A program made the translations under genes and the position numbers. DNA of 64,000 nt, from assembly GCA_963681505.1 (NCBI GenBank), contig OY811987.1, positions 2,315,066 through 2,379,065 of the forward strand. Direction: 5' to 3'. Position 1 is the stretch's first letter, and each line of letters starts with the position of its first letter. The notes beneath the pieces were generated by a model. The model ran no database searches and was not told the origin of the DNA. It saw only the letters and a program-made list of their open reading frames with translations. Below are positions 25,101 through 36,814 of the stretch, piece after piece. The stretch comes from Eunapius fragilis. Its lineage: Eukaryota; Porifera; Demospongiae; Spongillida; Spongillidae.

Positions 25101-28100
25101 CTGCAACGTCCCAATTATAGTTTATACGTAACGTTGTTGATTTATCCTTATATATATATATGGAACAGTGTCCAGCAGAATCACCCTTCTGGCTAGTTTT
25201 TCAAGTTTTCAATTTTTTTGATTTTCCTTGAACACTCATGAGCTTCTGTCAAATGGTCCTTACGCATCCTAAATCGGACTATCCATCACAAAGTTATTAG
25301 GCACTGAATTTATAATTAGCCATACATTTCAATGCAAGCGTTACTTTTCTTTTGCTTGTTCTGGAAATTTTGAAAAAGTACCATAAGGGTGATTTAGCTG
25401 GACACTGTCCCATATATGGAACAGGTCTGCGAACATCGCTTTAATATAAAAGTTAAAAAAATGTCTCACGTTTGATCGCTATAACTTCGGAACGGTACAC
25501 GCTATTGACTTCCTATTTTTAACACTTCATACTACACCATTTCTATATGATAACATAGATTTTGGGGTCTTGCATTAGTGTCGTGCCAGTGTTGCAACGT
25601 TCGATGTCCCTTGGTGTTCAAATACGCCATAGCTTTCGGCAGGAAATCTCAATTCGCTTCAAATTTGGTTTATACCGAGAGGGATCCTACACCTATCGAT
25701 TTTTCCTGTTCGTTAATTTTTACTTCATCCGTTACGGAGATATAGCTGTGCAAAGTGCGTGCATAGTTTCCCGCTCGATTCGCGGCAACGATTTAGGCAC
25801 TCCCCTCCCATACGTTGAATGTCTAATTCACAGATAAACTTCCTTAGTGAAAAGAGGGTTCATTCCTTGCACATTGCACCTAGCAGCCCAACATTTGATA
25901 ATATTCAGTAGAGTCATGTAGTACGTTGGAATAGGCTCATCTACCACTGGTGGTGTGTCTTTGCGCGCACCTAATATAAAGATATGATGCTGAAAAAACA
26001 TTAAGCTGTAATGCCTGTGTTCTAACCTGGTTTTTTGTATGTCTGAGCGAGTTTATAAATATACTAATGCAAGACCGCAAAATCTTTTGTATCATATAGA
26101 AATGGTGTAGTATGAAGTGTTGAAAATAAGAATTCAATAGCGTTTACCGTTCCGAAGTTATAGCAATTCGAGTGTGTGCCATTTTCGCAGACCCTATCCT
26201 GATCCTAATTATTATAATTATAATATATAAACAGTATCCAGCAAAATTACCAATGTTATACTTTTTCAAATTTACCAGAATAAAGTAACGCTTGCGTTGA
26301 AATGCATGACTAATTATAAACTCAGTGTCTAATAACTTTATGATATTCGAATTTAGAATGCCATTTGATAGAAGCTCTTTGGAGTTCACGGAAAATCAAA
26401 AAATTTGAAAACTACCCAGAAGGGTGATTTTGCTAGACAAATCGGTATATCATCGACGTACGATGCACTGAGAGAAAAAAATTTCGATGGTTAGCAACAT
26501 TTGAAGAACTGTATTCATCTCATTTCTTAAATGCATGTATTTGCAAAAGTATGCTGGGAACATATGTCCCTTAGTGGAGTTGCTATCTGACTCACCCGTA
26601 ACGTTGAGGCCGGAGAACCTCAGAGTTGTCTCTGTGACCTAGTTATCCACTACCATGCAGGTACATACCTGGTAGCCAGTTCAGGTAATATGTAGTAAAG
26701 TTTCCTTCCTTTTTACTTGACTATTGCGTCATCTGACATCTGTTCAATTGCATTGGAACTAATGTTTTGTATTTACTTTTATGTATGTCTTTATAAATAC
26801 CCTAATTTATTGCATGCAAGAAGATGCCATTCTTTGTCTGATATAGAGGAGCTAGTACTCATATTATTCACTGTGCTTCACATGAATTTGTAGAAATGAA
26901 ATTCTGAAATGCGGGTCTTTTACTGTGCAAGACATATTGGAAGCCAGCAGTTTTTGGCATGACAATGGTAAGATAATGATAATAACATATAATGCTTACA
27001 TTATTATGGTTTATGTCAACTCAGGAATAATATTTCATTATGAAACGGTCACAATGGATGAGCACTACTGTATTGATCCTCAGTGGATGTGTTCAATGTT
27101 GTCAAAGGTTGTCACTGTGAATGAGAAAAACCCATTTCATACGAATGGTATGCGGCTACAGTGCTGAGGAAGCAACATTCTAAATTTATGGAATTGCTAT
27201 GCAATTGATATTATAAATGATGCTACCATTTTATTTATTTTACAGGCTTCATGTCTCAAGAAAGTTTTGTTAAGTTATACAATTCCAATCGATCCAGCTT
27301 GAATTCAATGGAGTTGTTCATTAGTGCAGTCAAGGGCATTATGCAGAGTTTTGAAATCATCCTTCTGCTAGACCAACAGTCTGTCCTCATTCCTTCATTT
27401 ATTTCAAAAGAAAGGGAAAATGCATGTGATCTCACTCAGGACGACTCTGGAAATATTTCTGTCCTTGGGCACTCTCCTAGACCAATCATGATCACTAACC
27501 AGGATAATGTCCTAAAAAGGCACTACATACTTCCATGTATTCCAACTGGGTTATTTCCTCGTCTGATTTCACGCATCTGTGCCAGTCACATCATTCATAA
27601 ATGCAAAAGCGTGTTTGGAACATGTGTCCCTTGGTGGAGCTGCTGGAGAGATGGTATCTGTCTCATCTGTAATGATGCAGAGGTTCTAAGGATTGTCCCT
27701 GTAACCTATCCACTCCCAGGTACGAAAACCACATATATGGTAACCAGCTCAGGTAACACCCTGGTTGGAAAGTTTACTGGAATAGAAGTGAGCGTGGCTA
27801 TACAATCAGCCATACATACCCTCCCAGTATCAGTTTATGGAGTGGGTAAAATGGGCAATCAAGCATCAGAACCTCTTGATCCCTTGTGTGCAGCCGTTTG
27901 GCTCCTTCAACAAGCCATTCAGAATATAGACTCTGTGTTTGATGATTGGTATGAATCATTTGGCAGAAATGTTAGGATTGAGCACTCCATAATACAAAAA
28001 GCCTCTCCTTGTCCTACGTGTGCAGCAAGGGTTATGGATCAAGGGCAGATATACTCATACTACTTGTTTTCAGCCCAATTTTGTGCACGTGCTGTTGCAA

Positions 28101-31100
28101 CACATCAGGAGCTAAAATGCCCTATTCATGGGAGTGTTCCTATATCTGTAATTGCTCCTGATGTGGTAAGCATTATCCCCTTTGCATTGTTATTTCTTCT
28201 TCAACATGGATGATATTCACAGGTTTTTGGAGACTTTGCACATCACATGATTTATGATGTAGCTGAAATTAATGTGGGAGTTCTTCTGGGAAGTGGTGGA
28301 TATGGAAGTGTATACTCTGGCACCACCGAAAGAATTGTAAAGATTCTGCATGGCTGTTGGTATGGCACATATATAATCTTACCTTTAATTGCAGGGAACC
28401 ATTCCTCAAAGAATTGCTATAAAGAAGTTTGGAGAAAAAGATGCTACCTCTGGTTCATCTGAAAGTTGTGCATGGGAAACATATCAGCAGATCAGCAGAG
28501 AGGCAAGGGTGATGTGCAGTCTAAACCATGAAAATGTTCTTGGCGTGATGGGAATTGTAGTAGCACCTCTGATGCTTTTGCTAGAGCTGGCTCCACTTGG
28601 TGACCTGAAAGACTGCATTCAAAAATTTCAAAAAGTGGATGTAATGTTGAATGTTAATACCCTTAGTTCTACAATGATACAGGTAATGTTTCGAATTATG
28701 AAATAGTACAACATGTACTGGTTACATACAGATGCTTAGAAATGCTAAACTTTATACCACTACATTTTAGACTATGTACTATTATAACTGACCCATCACT
28801 GCATGTGGTGAACATTGCCATTATTTTCTAAATACCGATATCATTTGTAAATACAAATATTATGAGATCTGAATATGTCTGTTTAGTGCAATGAATTACT
28901 CACTTCTAATACAGTGTACAGTGTTTTGCAAATATTAAATTAGAATTGTTGTCGTGATGAAAGCATCAGTGATTGGATTTTGACAAGGGTTTATTGTACA
29001 TGCCTTCGCTTCACCAAAGTGCAGTAGGGAAATAACTTTACATAGCGACGTTTACCCATGGTTTTGAGATTTAGTGATTTAGTGTGGGGGGATGACAGAT
29101 CCGAGAACACTTTTAAACACAATTGCAAATACTATTTTTTCAAAACTGACTACAACAAACGGCTCAATGAAAGTTACTAGCGCGTGAAAGAACGCAACTT
29201 GGAATTTCTCTTTACACAATGTAGCTAAAAATCTAGGATTTCGACGCCAACATCAAGGGTTCGGGCAAATAACTTTTCCATATATTTTATTAAGAATTCA
29301 TTAACTAAGATTAATTAGCTTTAGTAAGCAAGCCACATTGAATGGTTGCAATGTTCTTTGAAACAAAAAAACATAATGGCAATTTTCCTCACCACTGCAA
29401 CTCAGCGAACGATTCGATATCTATTTCACTTCGGCAATGATTATTTCAGTCCCGGGCCACATAGCCCCACCCTCGAGTCGTATGGAACGAACTGCCCCAC
29501 CCCTGACTTTGTACGAAGCTGTAGCGTGATGGAGTCACAATTGCTGCGGTTTACTGTTACGATCGCCTTAGTACGTACAGCTCGTTGAATTCATAGATGG
29601 TACGCATCAATTGCTGCATATGGGACGAATTAAAAAATAATAACTATCCAACCGATTTCTCAGATACTATCATACGTGAATTAATGTGCTAGTATAGCTG
29701 GTAAAAACAGTGACCATATTAGCTTGTCTTGGTTCCCAACAGTATGTAACTGTTTTGGTGCCCTGCTTTGTCACAGTTTGTAGCTACATCTTGATACCCT
29801 GGTTGCCTATTTTACAAATAGAATGTAGCTTGTCTTAGCGTCCTTGACAAGTCAGACAGCCTCCGGGTGAGGTCCAGAATACATAGCCTCACCAGTCTAT
29901 GCATCCCTGATGGGATTACAGTATCTCACTTACTCAATGTATGTGTGACATATAGCCATGGTTCTAAGGTGTCAGTGGCCAATGATATACTAGGTATACA
30001 TAGTAACCAGGAAGGGTACTAAGACAAGTTACATTCAGGTATGAGATATCCAATAACATTAATAGGCTGGGTTTACCAATAACAAGCTATTTTATTACAT
30101 CCTTCTAGAAGAAGTATGTACTTTTTTATCCATCCCACTTGACAAGAGTAAGTGTCAAATAATGTAAGACTATCCTAGAATAGCTTATTGTTAGCGTTGC
30201 TATCGATTTTGTTACACAGATGATTAGATATAACGGTCGCTAACTTGTTTAAAAATTCTGCCCCAGGTTGCAAAGGCCATGGACTACATTCACTCAAAGA
30301 TGTTCGTATTTCGCGACCTTAAACCAGGAAATGTACTGGTATGGAGGTTTCCACTTCCTGATACACAGTGGAATGACGACACAGCAGTTCATGTCAAAGT
30401 TGCTGACTATGGAATTTGTCAGCAGTACACATCACAAGGCGTGCGAGGAGAGGAAGGAACTCCCTTGTACCTACCACCTGAAGTGATCCTTTTCTATGGT
30501 CAACAATGTCAGGATGCAAAGCTAGATGTCTACTCCTTTGGGATGCTCATGTACTACCTTTTCACATTTCAACATCCATTCCAGAATGAGACCAGGCCAC
30601 CTGCAGCCTTACTTCGAAACCAACGAAGACCTTCATTATCATTTAAGGTTGGGCACTAATTCTTAGCCATGAAGAATTGACCATGATATCATTTCCCGAA
30701 TGTGATATTATTATATACTATAGCAAAAATGTCGCTAAGAACATACAGGTCATGTAATACACGTGAACACTATACATAAATAAATATTGCATAGTAATTG
30801 ATATCAATGAAGCAGTTTAATCAAATGAAGACTCATTAAAAAGTACCATTGGTAATCATCAGAATATATATTCCTTTCCAACAGCAATGCCCCCACTCTC
30901 TCTGGCTGCTAGAACTGATGTGTTGGTGCTGGAGTGAACATCCTTACCACAGGCCTAGTTTTAAAGAAGTAATTGCAGCACTCGACAATGGGGTCACATC
31001 GCGCCTGGCTTCAGCATTCCCTATCACAAACAATGATCAAGGAGTAGTTGCAGCATGTGCAAGATGGACATCAAAGAGCCAGCGTCTATATTCGGCCTCT

Positions 31101-33211
31101 GCTTCATTCTCAAGAGAGCAATCAGCAGGGACACCCGGTTACCTATATCCTCTTGGGTACACCAAAATGGCTGATAGTATTTCTGCACATACACAATGTT
31201 TAGATGTCTGGTGTGCACACAAAGAAGGGCTCAAACGTGTCAGCTGTAAAGCATTTAGCTGTAAAGTAGAGGTAAGAATTTGTGCAACAGTTTCTCACTT
31301 AATCAGACAGCCAGTAATCTTAAAATCTATGTGATGGCACTTCTTACATAATTGTACTTAATCATAATGTGTATAATGTCATATTCATCCATCAGACCAC
31401 TTTTTTAAACACAGGATATTGAGCCACTAGAAGGAGAGGGCACCTCCATTGCATGCACTCAGCATGACCAAGTCTGGGTTGGCAGAGCTGTCTCCACAGG
31501 AGGACTTCTTGTTATCTATGATGCCAAAACATGTCACAGGGTAGCAACGTGGAGCAGTGAAGATTGTGTTAGAAAGATCCTCTACAATTCATCGGAAGAT
31601 GTTATTGTGGCCATAACGAGGAGAGCATTTCACGTATTTAGTTCTCTCCCTGATATAGGAGATATGAAACCTTTATTTTCACATTCAATTGCTGATGATA
31701 TCACAGAGGTTGTGCTAGTCAATGCCTCTCGAAGTGATTGGAAATTATTTCTGTGGTATTGTGCTGATACCAAATTCAAAGTTTTGAAGATTTCTCCTTC
31801 AAACACCAGCTGTAAAACGTATCGGCAGAATGCAAGTGGCACAGTGAGTCACATGGAGGCACTCTGGAAAGAAGATGGTACCAAGCTGAATCACATAGTG
31901 CTCAGTCATGGGTCATGCATAGAAAAATGGGACATTGAAAGCAAGGAACGCCAAGAGGCCTATGACTGCTCTGACTACTGTAGTCACTTGTATGGTAATA
32001 ACGGTAAGCAAACCTATTTAATACTTTGCATTCATTCAATGTGCCATCTCTTGTTTTAGATGACAAAAGCGTGGTTACAGCTTTGTTGTGCTGGAGACAA
32101 GGCCTCTATGTCGGTACACAAGGAGGGTTTATGGTGGCACTTAACCCAGCAGATATGACAGCACTCTGGACCATCAAGGCTTCTGAGACACCAATCAGAC
32201 TGATGATAGGAGTCTTACTGGATCCACAAGAGGACCATAAAGCACATTGCCTTCATCGTGCCTCCAAAAATATCAGTGCAAGTAAAGGTTTGTCTGGGTA
32301 TCATACCTTTACTAGGTACTAAAATCAGAGGTGTGGGAAGCACGGAAGCAGCGGTTCATATAAGGTTACCCCTTCCTTTTCTGCTAGGTACACCCCCCCC
32401 CCCCCCCCCAACTTCTTGTCTTTAACCGGCTCTGTATTTATTCATATTGATTTGCCCGCCCCCACTTCTGAATACCTTCTTATGTGCCTGAAAATATTGC
32501 ATCTAGTGAAGGTCTGGTACAGTGGGATCCCAGTAGTCTGGGGACCCAACTGATGGTTGTACTCCAGTCGGGTCCCCAGACTAGGATACCAGATCAGGCC
32601 TAGTCTCGTACCCAGACCCAGATTCCCATGTAGCGGTGATTTAATGCACCTGCAGCCATTGGGAATCTGGGTATGGTTGAAACGTAAATTTATATTAATT
32701 CTAATATAAACTAGAGCTCATGCACTATACCTGATGCGTGATTATTATCATTTGTTTTAATGCTTGGATAGTTGTCTCATGGATGAGCTTTGACTGATAT
32801 AAACATAATATTGATACATTTAATCTTACACCATTTGTTGACTAATATTGATTCATTGAATCTTATACCATTTGTTGACTCAGTACCTACAATGAAAGTG
32901 CTCAGTGCAAACACATGTACATCTGTGTAGAATTGAATTAATTGTTAATAATTCTGGTCACTATTTCCACAGATCCAGTTGAACCTAACAGTAATGCTCC
33001 AGGATTGGTTATCAGCTTTGGTGAAATGTACACTGGAGTGTTCAAAGGTTCTAACAATGTCCCGCCTTCCTTGAACCCTCCTGGAGAACCATATTCCAGC
33101 AATGATATCCCTCCTTGCCTCAAGCTACTCACTACCCCATCTTGTATCACCCACATGTTTATGTGGTCAACCAGACGTTCCACTCAAAAATTACATAACT
33201 CTACATTGTAA
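19175..33211 (+). CDS. LRRK-type ROCO protein kinase (Ank-LRR-Roc-COR-kinase)
   Basis: Eighteen exons: 19175-19244 (start taken at ATG 19187), 19304-19336, 20111-20240, 21320-23647, 23697-23931, 24193-24315, 24371-24602, 24659-24797, 26894-26967, 27025-27147, 27246-28165, 28223-28336, 28395-28682, 30267-30647, 30885-31271, 31415-32003, 32060-32287, 32973-33211. All phases agree: 6621 nt, 2206 aa. Ankyrin-like repeats occupy ~70-310, LRRs ~440-830. Roc ~850-1060 has GASNGGKT (863-870), DFGGQ (924-928) and THAD (982-985), so GTP binding looks intact. COR is ~1070-1465. The kinase ~1465-1765 has GSGGYGSVYSG, AIKKF (Lys1513), FRDLKPGN (Asp1616) and DYG (1646-1648); DYG instead of DFG is typical of LRRKs. 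The rest, ~1855-2206, resembles the LRRK beta-propeller. Family role: GTP-regulated kinase in membrane and cytoskeletal signalling. LRRK1-like rather than LRRK2-like is an inference. The 5' end may be incomplete. Confidence 0.88.
24565..24799 (+). repeat. Arm A of an inverted duplication (contains ROCO exon 8)
   Basis: This 235-bp block spans the end of exon 7, the short intron and all of exon 8. It recurs almost unchanged in inverse orientation at 25831-26064, in the next intron. Very few differences are visible, for example at 24612. Confidence 0.9.
25161..25412 (+). mobile_element. 252-bp MITE, copy 2
   Basis: Same length and nearly the same sequence as 4709-4960, with termini TGGAACAGTGTCCAGC and the inverse of GGGACAGTGTCCAGC, in TATATA flanks. 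It lies in the ROCO intron between exons 8 and 9. Confidence 0.85.
25478..25580 (+). repeat. Block B of a nested palindrome in the ROCO intron
   Basis: Starts near GCTATAACTTCGGAACGGTA and includes ACACTTCATACTACACCATT. It is repeated in inverse at about 26063-26163, immediately beyond inverted arm A'. Confidence 0.75.
25831..26064 (-). pseudogene. Inverted partial copy of ROCO exons 7-8
   Basis: Reverse complement of 24565-24799, including exon 8 and its flanking splice sites, placed in the intron between exons 8 and 9. As it is antisense to the gene it cannot be used as an exon, but the transcript could pair with itself over about 235 bp. The near identity points to a recent event. Confidence 0.85.
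26229..26440 (-). mobile_element. 252-bp MITE family, diverged inverse copy
   Basis: Reads as a diverged, shortened reverse complement of the family at 4709 and 25161: ACAGTATCCAGCAAAATTAC at one end and AGAAGGGTGATTTTGCTAGACA at the other, with decayed termini. Confidence 0.65.
26535..26700 (+). pseudogene. Decayed duplicate of part of the ROCO COR exon
   Basis: The block around GGAACATATGTCCCTTAGTGG to GGTAGCCAGTTCAGGTAATA matches 27598-27775 in exon 11 in order, with many substitutions and small deletions. It has no long open frame. It is an old partial tandem duplication, or the relic of a neighbouring paralogue. Confidence 0.6.
28683..30266 (+). other. Large ROCO intron (13) without a recognised gene
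   Basis: 1.58-kb intron between the two halves of the kinase domain. An inverted pair GAATGTAGCTTGTCTTAGCG (29820) / inverse of CTAAGACAAGTTACATTC (30019-30036) hints at a small foldback. The open frame at 29346-29588 shows no domain. Confidence 0.5.
32288..32972 (+). other. ROCO intron 17 with poly-C and two hairpins
   Basis: Holds a 17-bp C tract (32393-32409), a hairpin made by GTCTGGGGACCCA (about 32531) and its inverse (about 32570), and a second made by CCCAGATTCCCAT and ATTGGGAATCTGGG (32608-32675). These look like a short foldback element. Confidence 0.5.
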
Positions 33212-33544
33212 AACATTGTAAAAAATGGTGCGTATTTGTACATTCACAGTGTGGATTCTACAAATGTAAATTTATATTAATCCTGCGTGCTCCTGCCTTA
33301 TATAAAAATTAGGGGAATTAACTTGGATTATATACCCAATGAGAGATGCCATTTAATAATCTGCAATCACAAGTGATTCATCTGCGTGTCCTTCCCTATT
33401 TCAGTTGAACCACTGCTGCCTAGTCCAAGTAATTGACATTTACAATAGTTTAGAAAGGCTGTTAGCACATTAAACAATTACATTTAAAACTGTAATCATG
33501 GTGGTGACCTTACAGCTATCCAAATCTGCTATGCAACATAGTTT

Positions 33545-33790
33545 ATGGAACAGTGACCAGCAAAATCATCCTTATGATACTTTATCAAATTTTCCAGGAC
33601 AAGAAAAAGAGAGTAATGCTCACATTGAAATGTACGGCTAATTACAAATTCAGTGCCTAATGACTTTATGGTGGATAGTGTAATTTAGGATGCATAAGGA
33701 CCATTTGATAGAAGCTCTTTTGAGTTAACGGAAAATGAAAAAATTTGAAAACTTGAAAAACAATCCAGAAGGATGATTTTGCTGGACAAG
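33545..33790 (-). mobile_element. 252-bp MITE family, diverged inverse copy in the intergenic region
   Basis: TGGAACAGTGACCAGC at the left and GGATGATTTTGCTGGACA at the right match, in inverse, the family at 4709-4960. It lies between the convergent ROCO and PIG-F genes. Confidence 0.7.
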
Positions 33791-34132
33791 AAGAAGCATG
33801 CTAATGTCCAATCTTGTGGCAGGAAGTGGCTTAGGTACAACATGTCCATCTGATGCACCCACCTGACCAAGTGTGGTTCAATATGAAGATGTTATCATGT
33901 ACTATGCACCATACATGTATATGTGAAATTTTCAATGCAACAATGAATGGACAGCCTGATAGTGCAGTTTGCTGAATACCTCCTACAGTGAGGGAGGCTG
34001 GAGTCTGCTGTAAGTAAACTATCACATACATATCAATGTCCCACATAACAAAATCAACACTGCGATGTTACACAAGCTTCGATAGAGGGGATTTTTTTTT
34101 CTAGTGATGCAACTGCTGCCAAGGGCAAGATG

Positions 34133-36060
34133 TCAAGCACTCTTCCTGCCTGTTGTAGTCCTTTCTGTTTGCAGGACCAGCAGTGCACCTAACAGGCCTC
34201 CAGCAGCATTGCCCACAAGAGCACCGATGCAAGAAGGAATTGGCCAGACCTGAAATAAATCCCCTAGAACAGCTGACATATCATTGTATCATATCACAAA
34301 CAAATGCTTATACTAGCTAATTGCCTAATCTATACAATAGCAATCACAAATCGTTGCAATTTTCTTGTTGTCCGATGTTGCCACATTTTACAGAGTTATA
34401 GCTATTGACCTAGCTGCTTACAAGTATATTTCAAATGCTTCCCTTTTGTGAAGTTGTGGAATCACAGGCTCTAAAACATGATGATGCAAACAATAGCTGT
34501 TCAACACAGCAGCATTACATGTACCAACCACATTTTGCAACATGCACAACCAACTTCATACATTATCTACATATGGGATCATTGCCATAAAAGAACCAGT
34601 TTGACATTACATGATATTTAAAAGGAACATCAAAATTGATGTGTGCACTTGAAATATACGCATAATTTAAAAATTCAGGCTAATCTAACTTCGTAATGAA
34701 AGACCAGTTTCATAAGAAAGGAGTTGTAGAGAACCTAGGTATCTCATAAATAAGCTATGACTCACCTGCCATGGTCGGTTCCAATCCAGAAGAATGGGGA
34801 AAGCCCCACACCACGCCCCCAATAAAGTGGTGATACAGATTATAATGACGGCTTGTTCCTTACTATGACGAGGACTGCACACATGAGGAAATAAGATGTT
34901 AGAGGTGTAGGGTAGTGTGAGTGTGGTAAGAGATGGAGGCACCAAGGGGAGGTGGAGGGATAGAGGGGATGTGGGTAAGAGGTGGAGGTATCTAGAGGGT
35001 ATGGGCTAGAAGTGGAGGTATCTAGAGGGTGTGGGCTAGAGGTGGAGGTACCTAGAGCGTGTGGGTTAGAGGTGGAGGTACCTAGAGGGTGCGGCTAGAG
35101 GTGGAGGTATCTAGAGGGTGTGGGCTAGAGGTGGAGGTACCTAGAGGGTATGGACCTAGAGGTGGAGGTACCTAGAGGGTGTGGGCTAGAGGTGGAGGTA
35201 CCTAGAGGGTGTGGACCTAGAGAGCATGTGGGACTTTGTTTTACATGCTCAGAGGACCTGTACACTTGTACACACGTGTACTCACCTACACATGTACATG
35301 CACACGGTACACATACAGTACAGCACACGGTGCACATGTACACATACACACATACAGTACGGCACACATGTTCACATGCATGCACACATAACACTACTTA
35401 ATACGTGTAACACACATGTGATGACACATGCATATTTCTATATACAAAGAGCACACAATATTCACACAGAACACAAACGCTTGCATGTAAACTACATACA
35501 ATGACTAACCCTTGTAGTAACAAGGTGGACCAGTGGTTCATGTCACTGGCCTCGAGAAGGGACAATGATGGTAGCAACAGAAGCAGAGACACCAGCACGG
35601 ACCAAGAAAAGGTGCCCCAGAATTGGCTGAATGGGGGAGGTGTGTCATATATCGCTGCTCACAGCTGGTTTGGTAAGAATATAGACCTTAATGGATGAGC
35701 TCCAAATATGATTGCAATGACATTAAAGCACGGGATCGTCAACATGAAGTTCGTAGCAGTCCTTCCTACAACCTGTAATATACATGTTCCAATATATAAA
35801 GCGCCGGACAAAAAAAAATGGCGTTGTGTGCACCAACGTCACATGCGCTATACACTACACAAAGCGCGGAAAATGGAATGTATAAATGGTACCTTCAAAT
35901 TTCGGCTGCTGGGCGAGAGGACCAACTGCAATAGGCAGCGGAATAACATCAACACGCAGAGTATACTAACGACAAAGAGGTGCGAGTCTATGATTCCCCC
36001 AGGAATGAGGATGTGCAGCAACGGTACAGCGAGCGAGGGGAAAAAAAACTGTTCCCACAT
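34133..36060 (-). CDS. PIGF: PIG-F, GPI-anchor biosynthesis protein
   Basis: Minus-strand exons are 36060-35893, 35772-35687, 35626-35510, 34874-34766 and 34249-34133 (stop). Phases agree and total 597 nt, 198 aa, near the ~219 aa of vertebrate PIG-F. The protein is hydrophobic and multi-pass. The family signature GAFPILLDWNRPWQ (147-160) followed by VWPIPSCIGALVG and a GALL segment is clear, and an FGAHP/TFSWSVLVS region matches the mid part. PIG-F is an ER membrane partner that stabilises PIG-O and PIG-G, which add ethanolamine phosphate to GPI mannoses. Intron 2 is only 60 bp (35627-35686); without removing it the frame has a stop. Intron 3 carries a 30-bp minisatellite. The start codon lies 72 bp from that of seipin on the other strand. 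The short N-terminal exon is less conserved than the rest. Confidence 0.85.
34955..35220. repeat. 30-bp minisatellite in PIG-F intron 3
   Basis: About eight to nine copies of a unit beginning GGTGGAGGTACCTAGAGGGT, with minor variants (TATCTAGAGGG). Confidence 0.85.
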
Positions 36061-36132
36061 ATTGAAAACGTGAATACAATATGCATCAGGGAATGATTAA
36101 TTCCTTATAGAGCGCACCACTCCGCTGACAAA
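36061..36132. promoter_or_regulatory. 72-bp divergent promoter between PIG-F and seipin
   Basis: This is the whole space between the two start codons, which point away from each other. The 5' UTRs and the core promoter elements must sit here or overlap the first exons. No clear TATA box in either direction is identified. Coupled expression of the two ER lipid proteins is an inference. Confidence 0.6.
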
Positions 36133-36774
36133 ATGGGTCTGTTCTCAATGTTGAGACGGTTTTATGGCGCAATTGTTGAAGGCACCAAGGAGGTCTTCAT
36201 TCGACTCCTTATGGGAGTACTGATATTCCTCGGATACGTGCTTCTGTCGCTCTTCATTTATGCGATAATGCGAAGGATCATGGTTCCCCAGAAGCTGCAC
36301 GTAAAACCAGTGCATTTTTACTTCGAGTAAGTACCGCGGGAGTGGGAAGTGTAGTAGTGGCCCGAGAGAGGTGGCGTGCGTGGTAGAGAAGGCTGCGATC
36401 CTTATGACAACCCTCAATCGGTTGGTGTTACACGCATACACCCGCTCCACCACCTCCCTCCCACCACCTCACCCCACATCCACGAGCGCCGTTATATTCA
36501 TGCAAACTCATATAACCCGTTTGCGTTCACACTTCTACACCAATGCAGTCCCGAGTGCAACCCGCGGTGTTCCTTCCCTCGTACTGACTTCGATTTATAC
36601 GGAGGCAGTAAGGTGAGCCGCGCGCGGCGCCCGCTACGTAGACCAGGGGCCGCTGGCGGGAGGAGGGAAGAGGAGAGCGTAGAGGTGTTGTCACTGTGGA
36701 GTGACCTCTCCTCGCAAAAAGATACACGTTTGTAAGCAGCTTTGTTCACCCCACCCACACAACACCACCAACCA

Positions 36775-36814
<40 letters not shown>

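Noticed and set aside
25562-25837. 91-codon plus frame in ROCO intron 8
   Set aside because: Lies between block B and inverted arm A', shares sequence with a non-coding repeat near 18.2 kb, and has no domain.
36371-36735. Frames of 81-119 codons overlapping seipin intron 1 and exon 2
   Set aside because: Only 36549-36612 fits seipin in phase; the rest is intron read-through.
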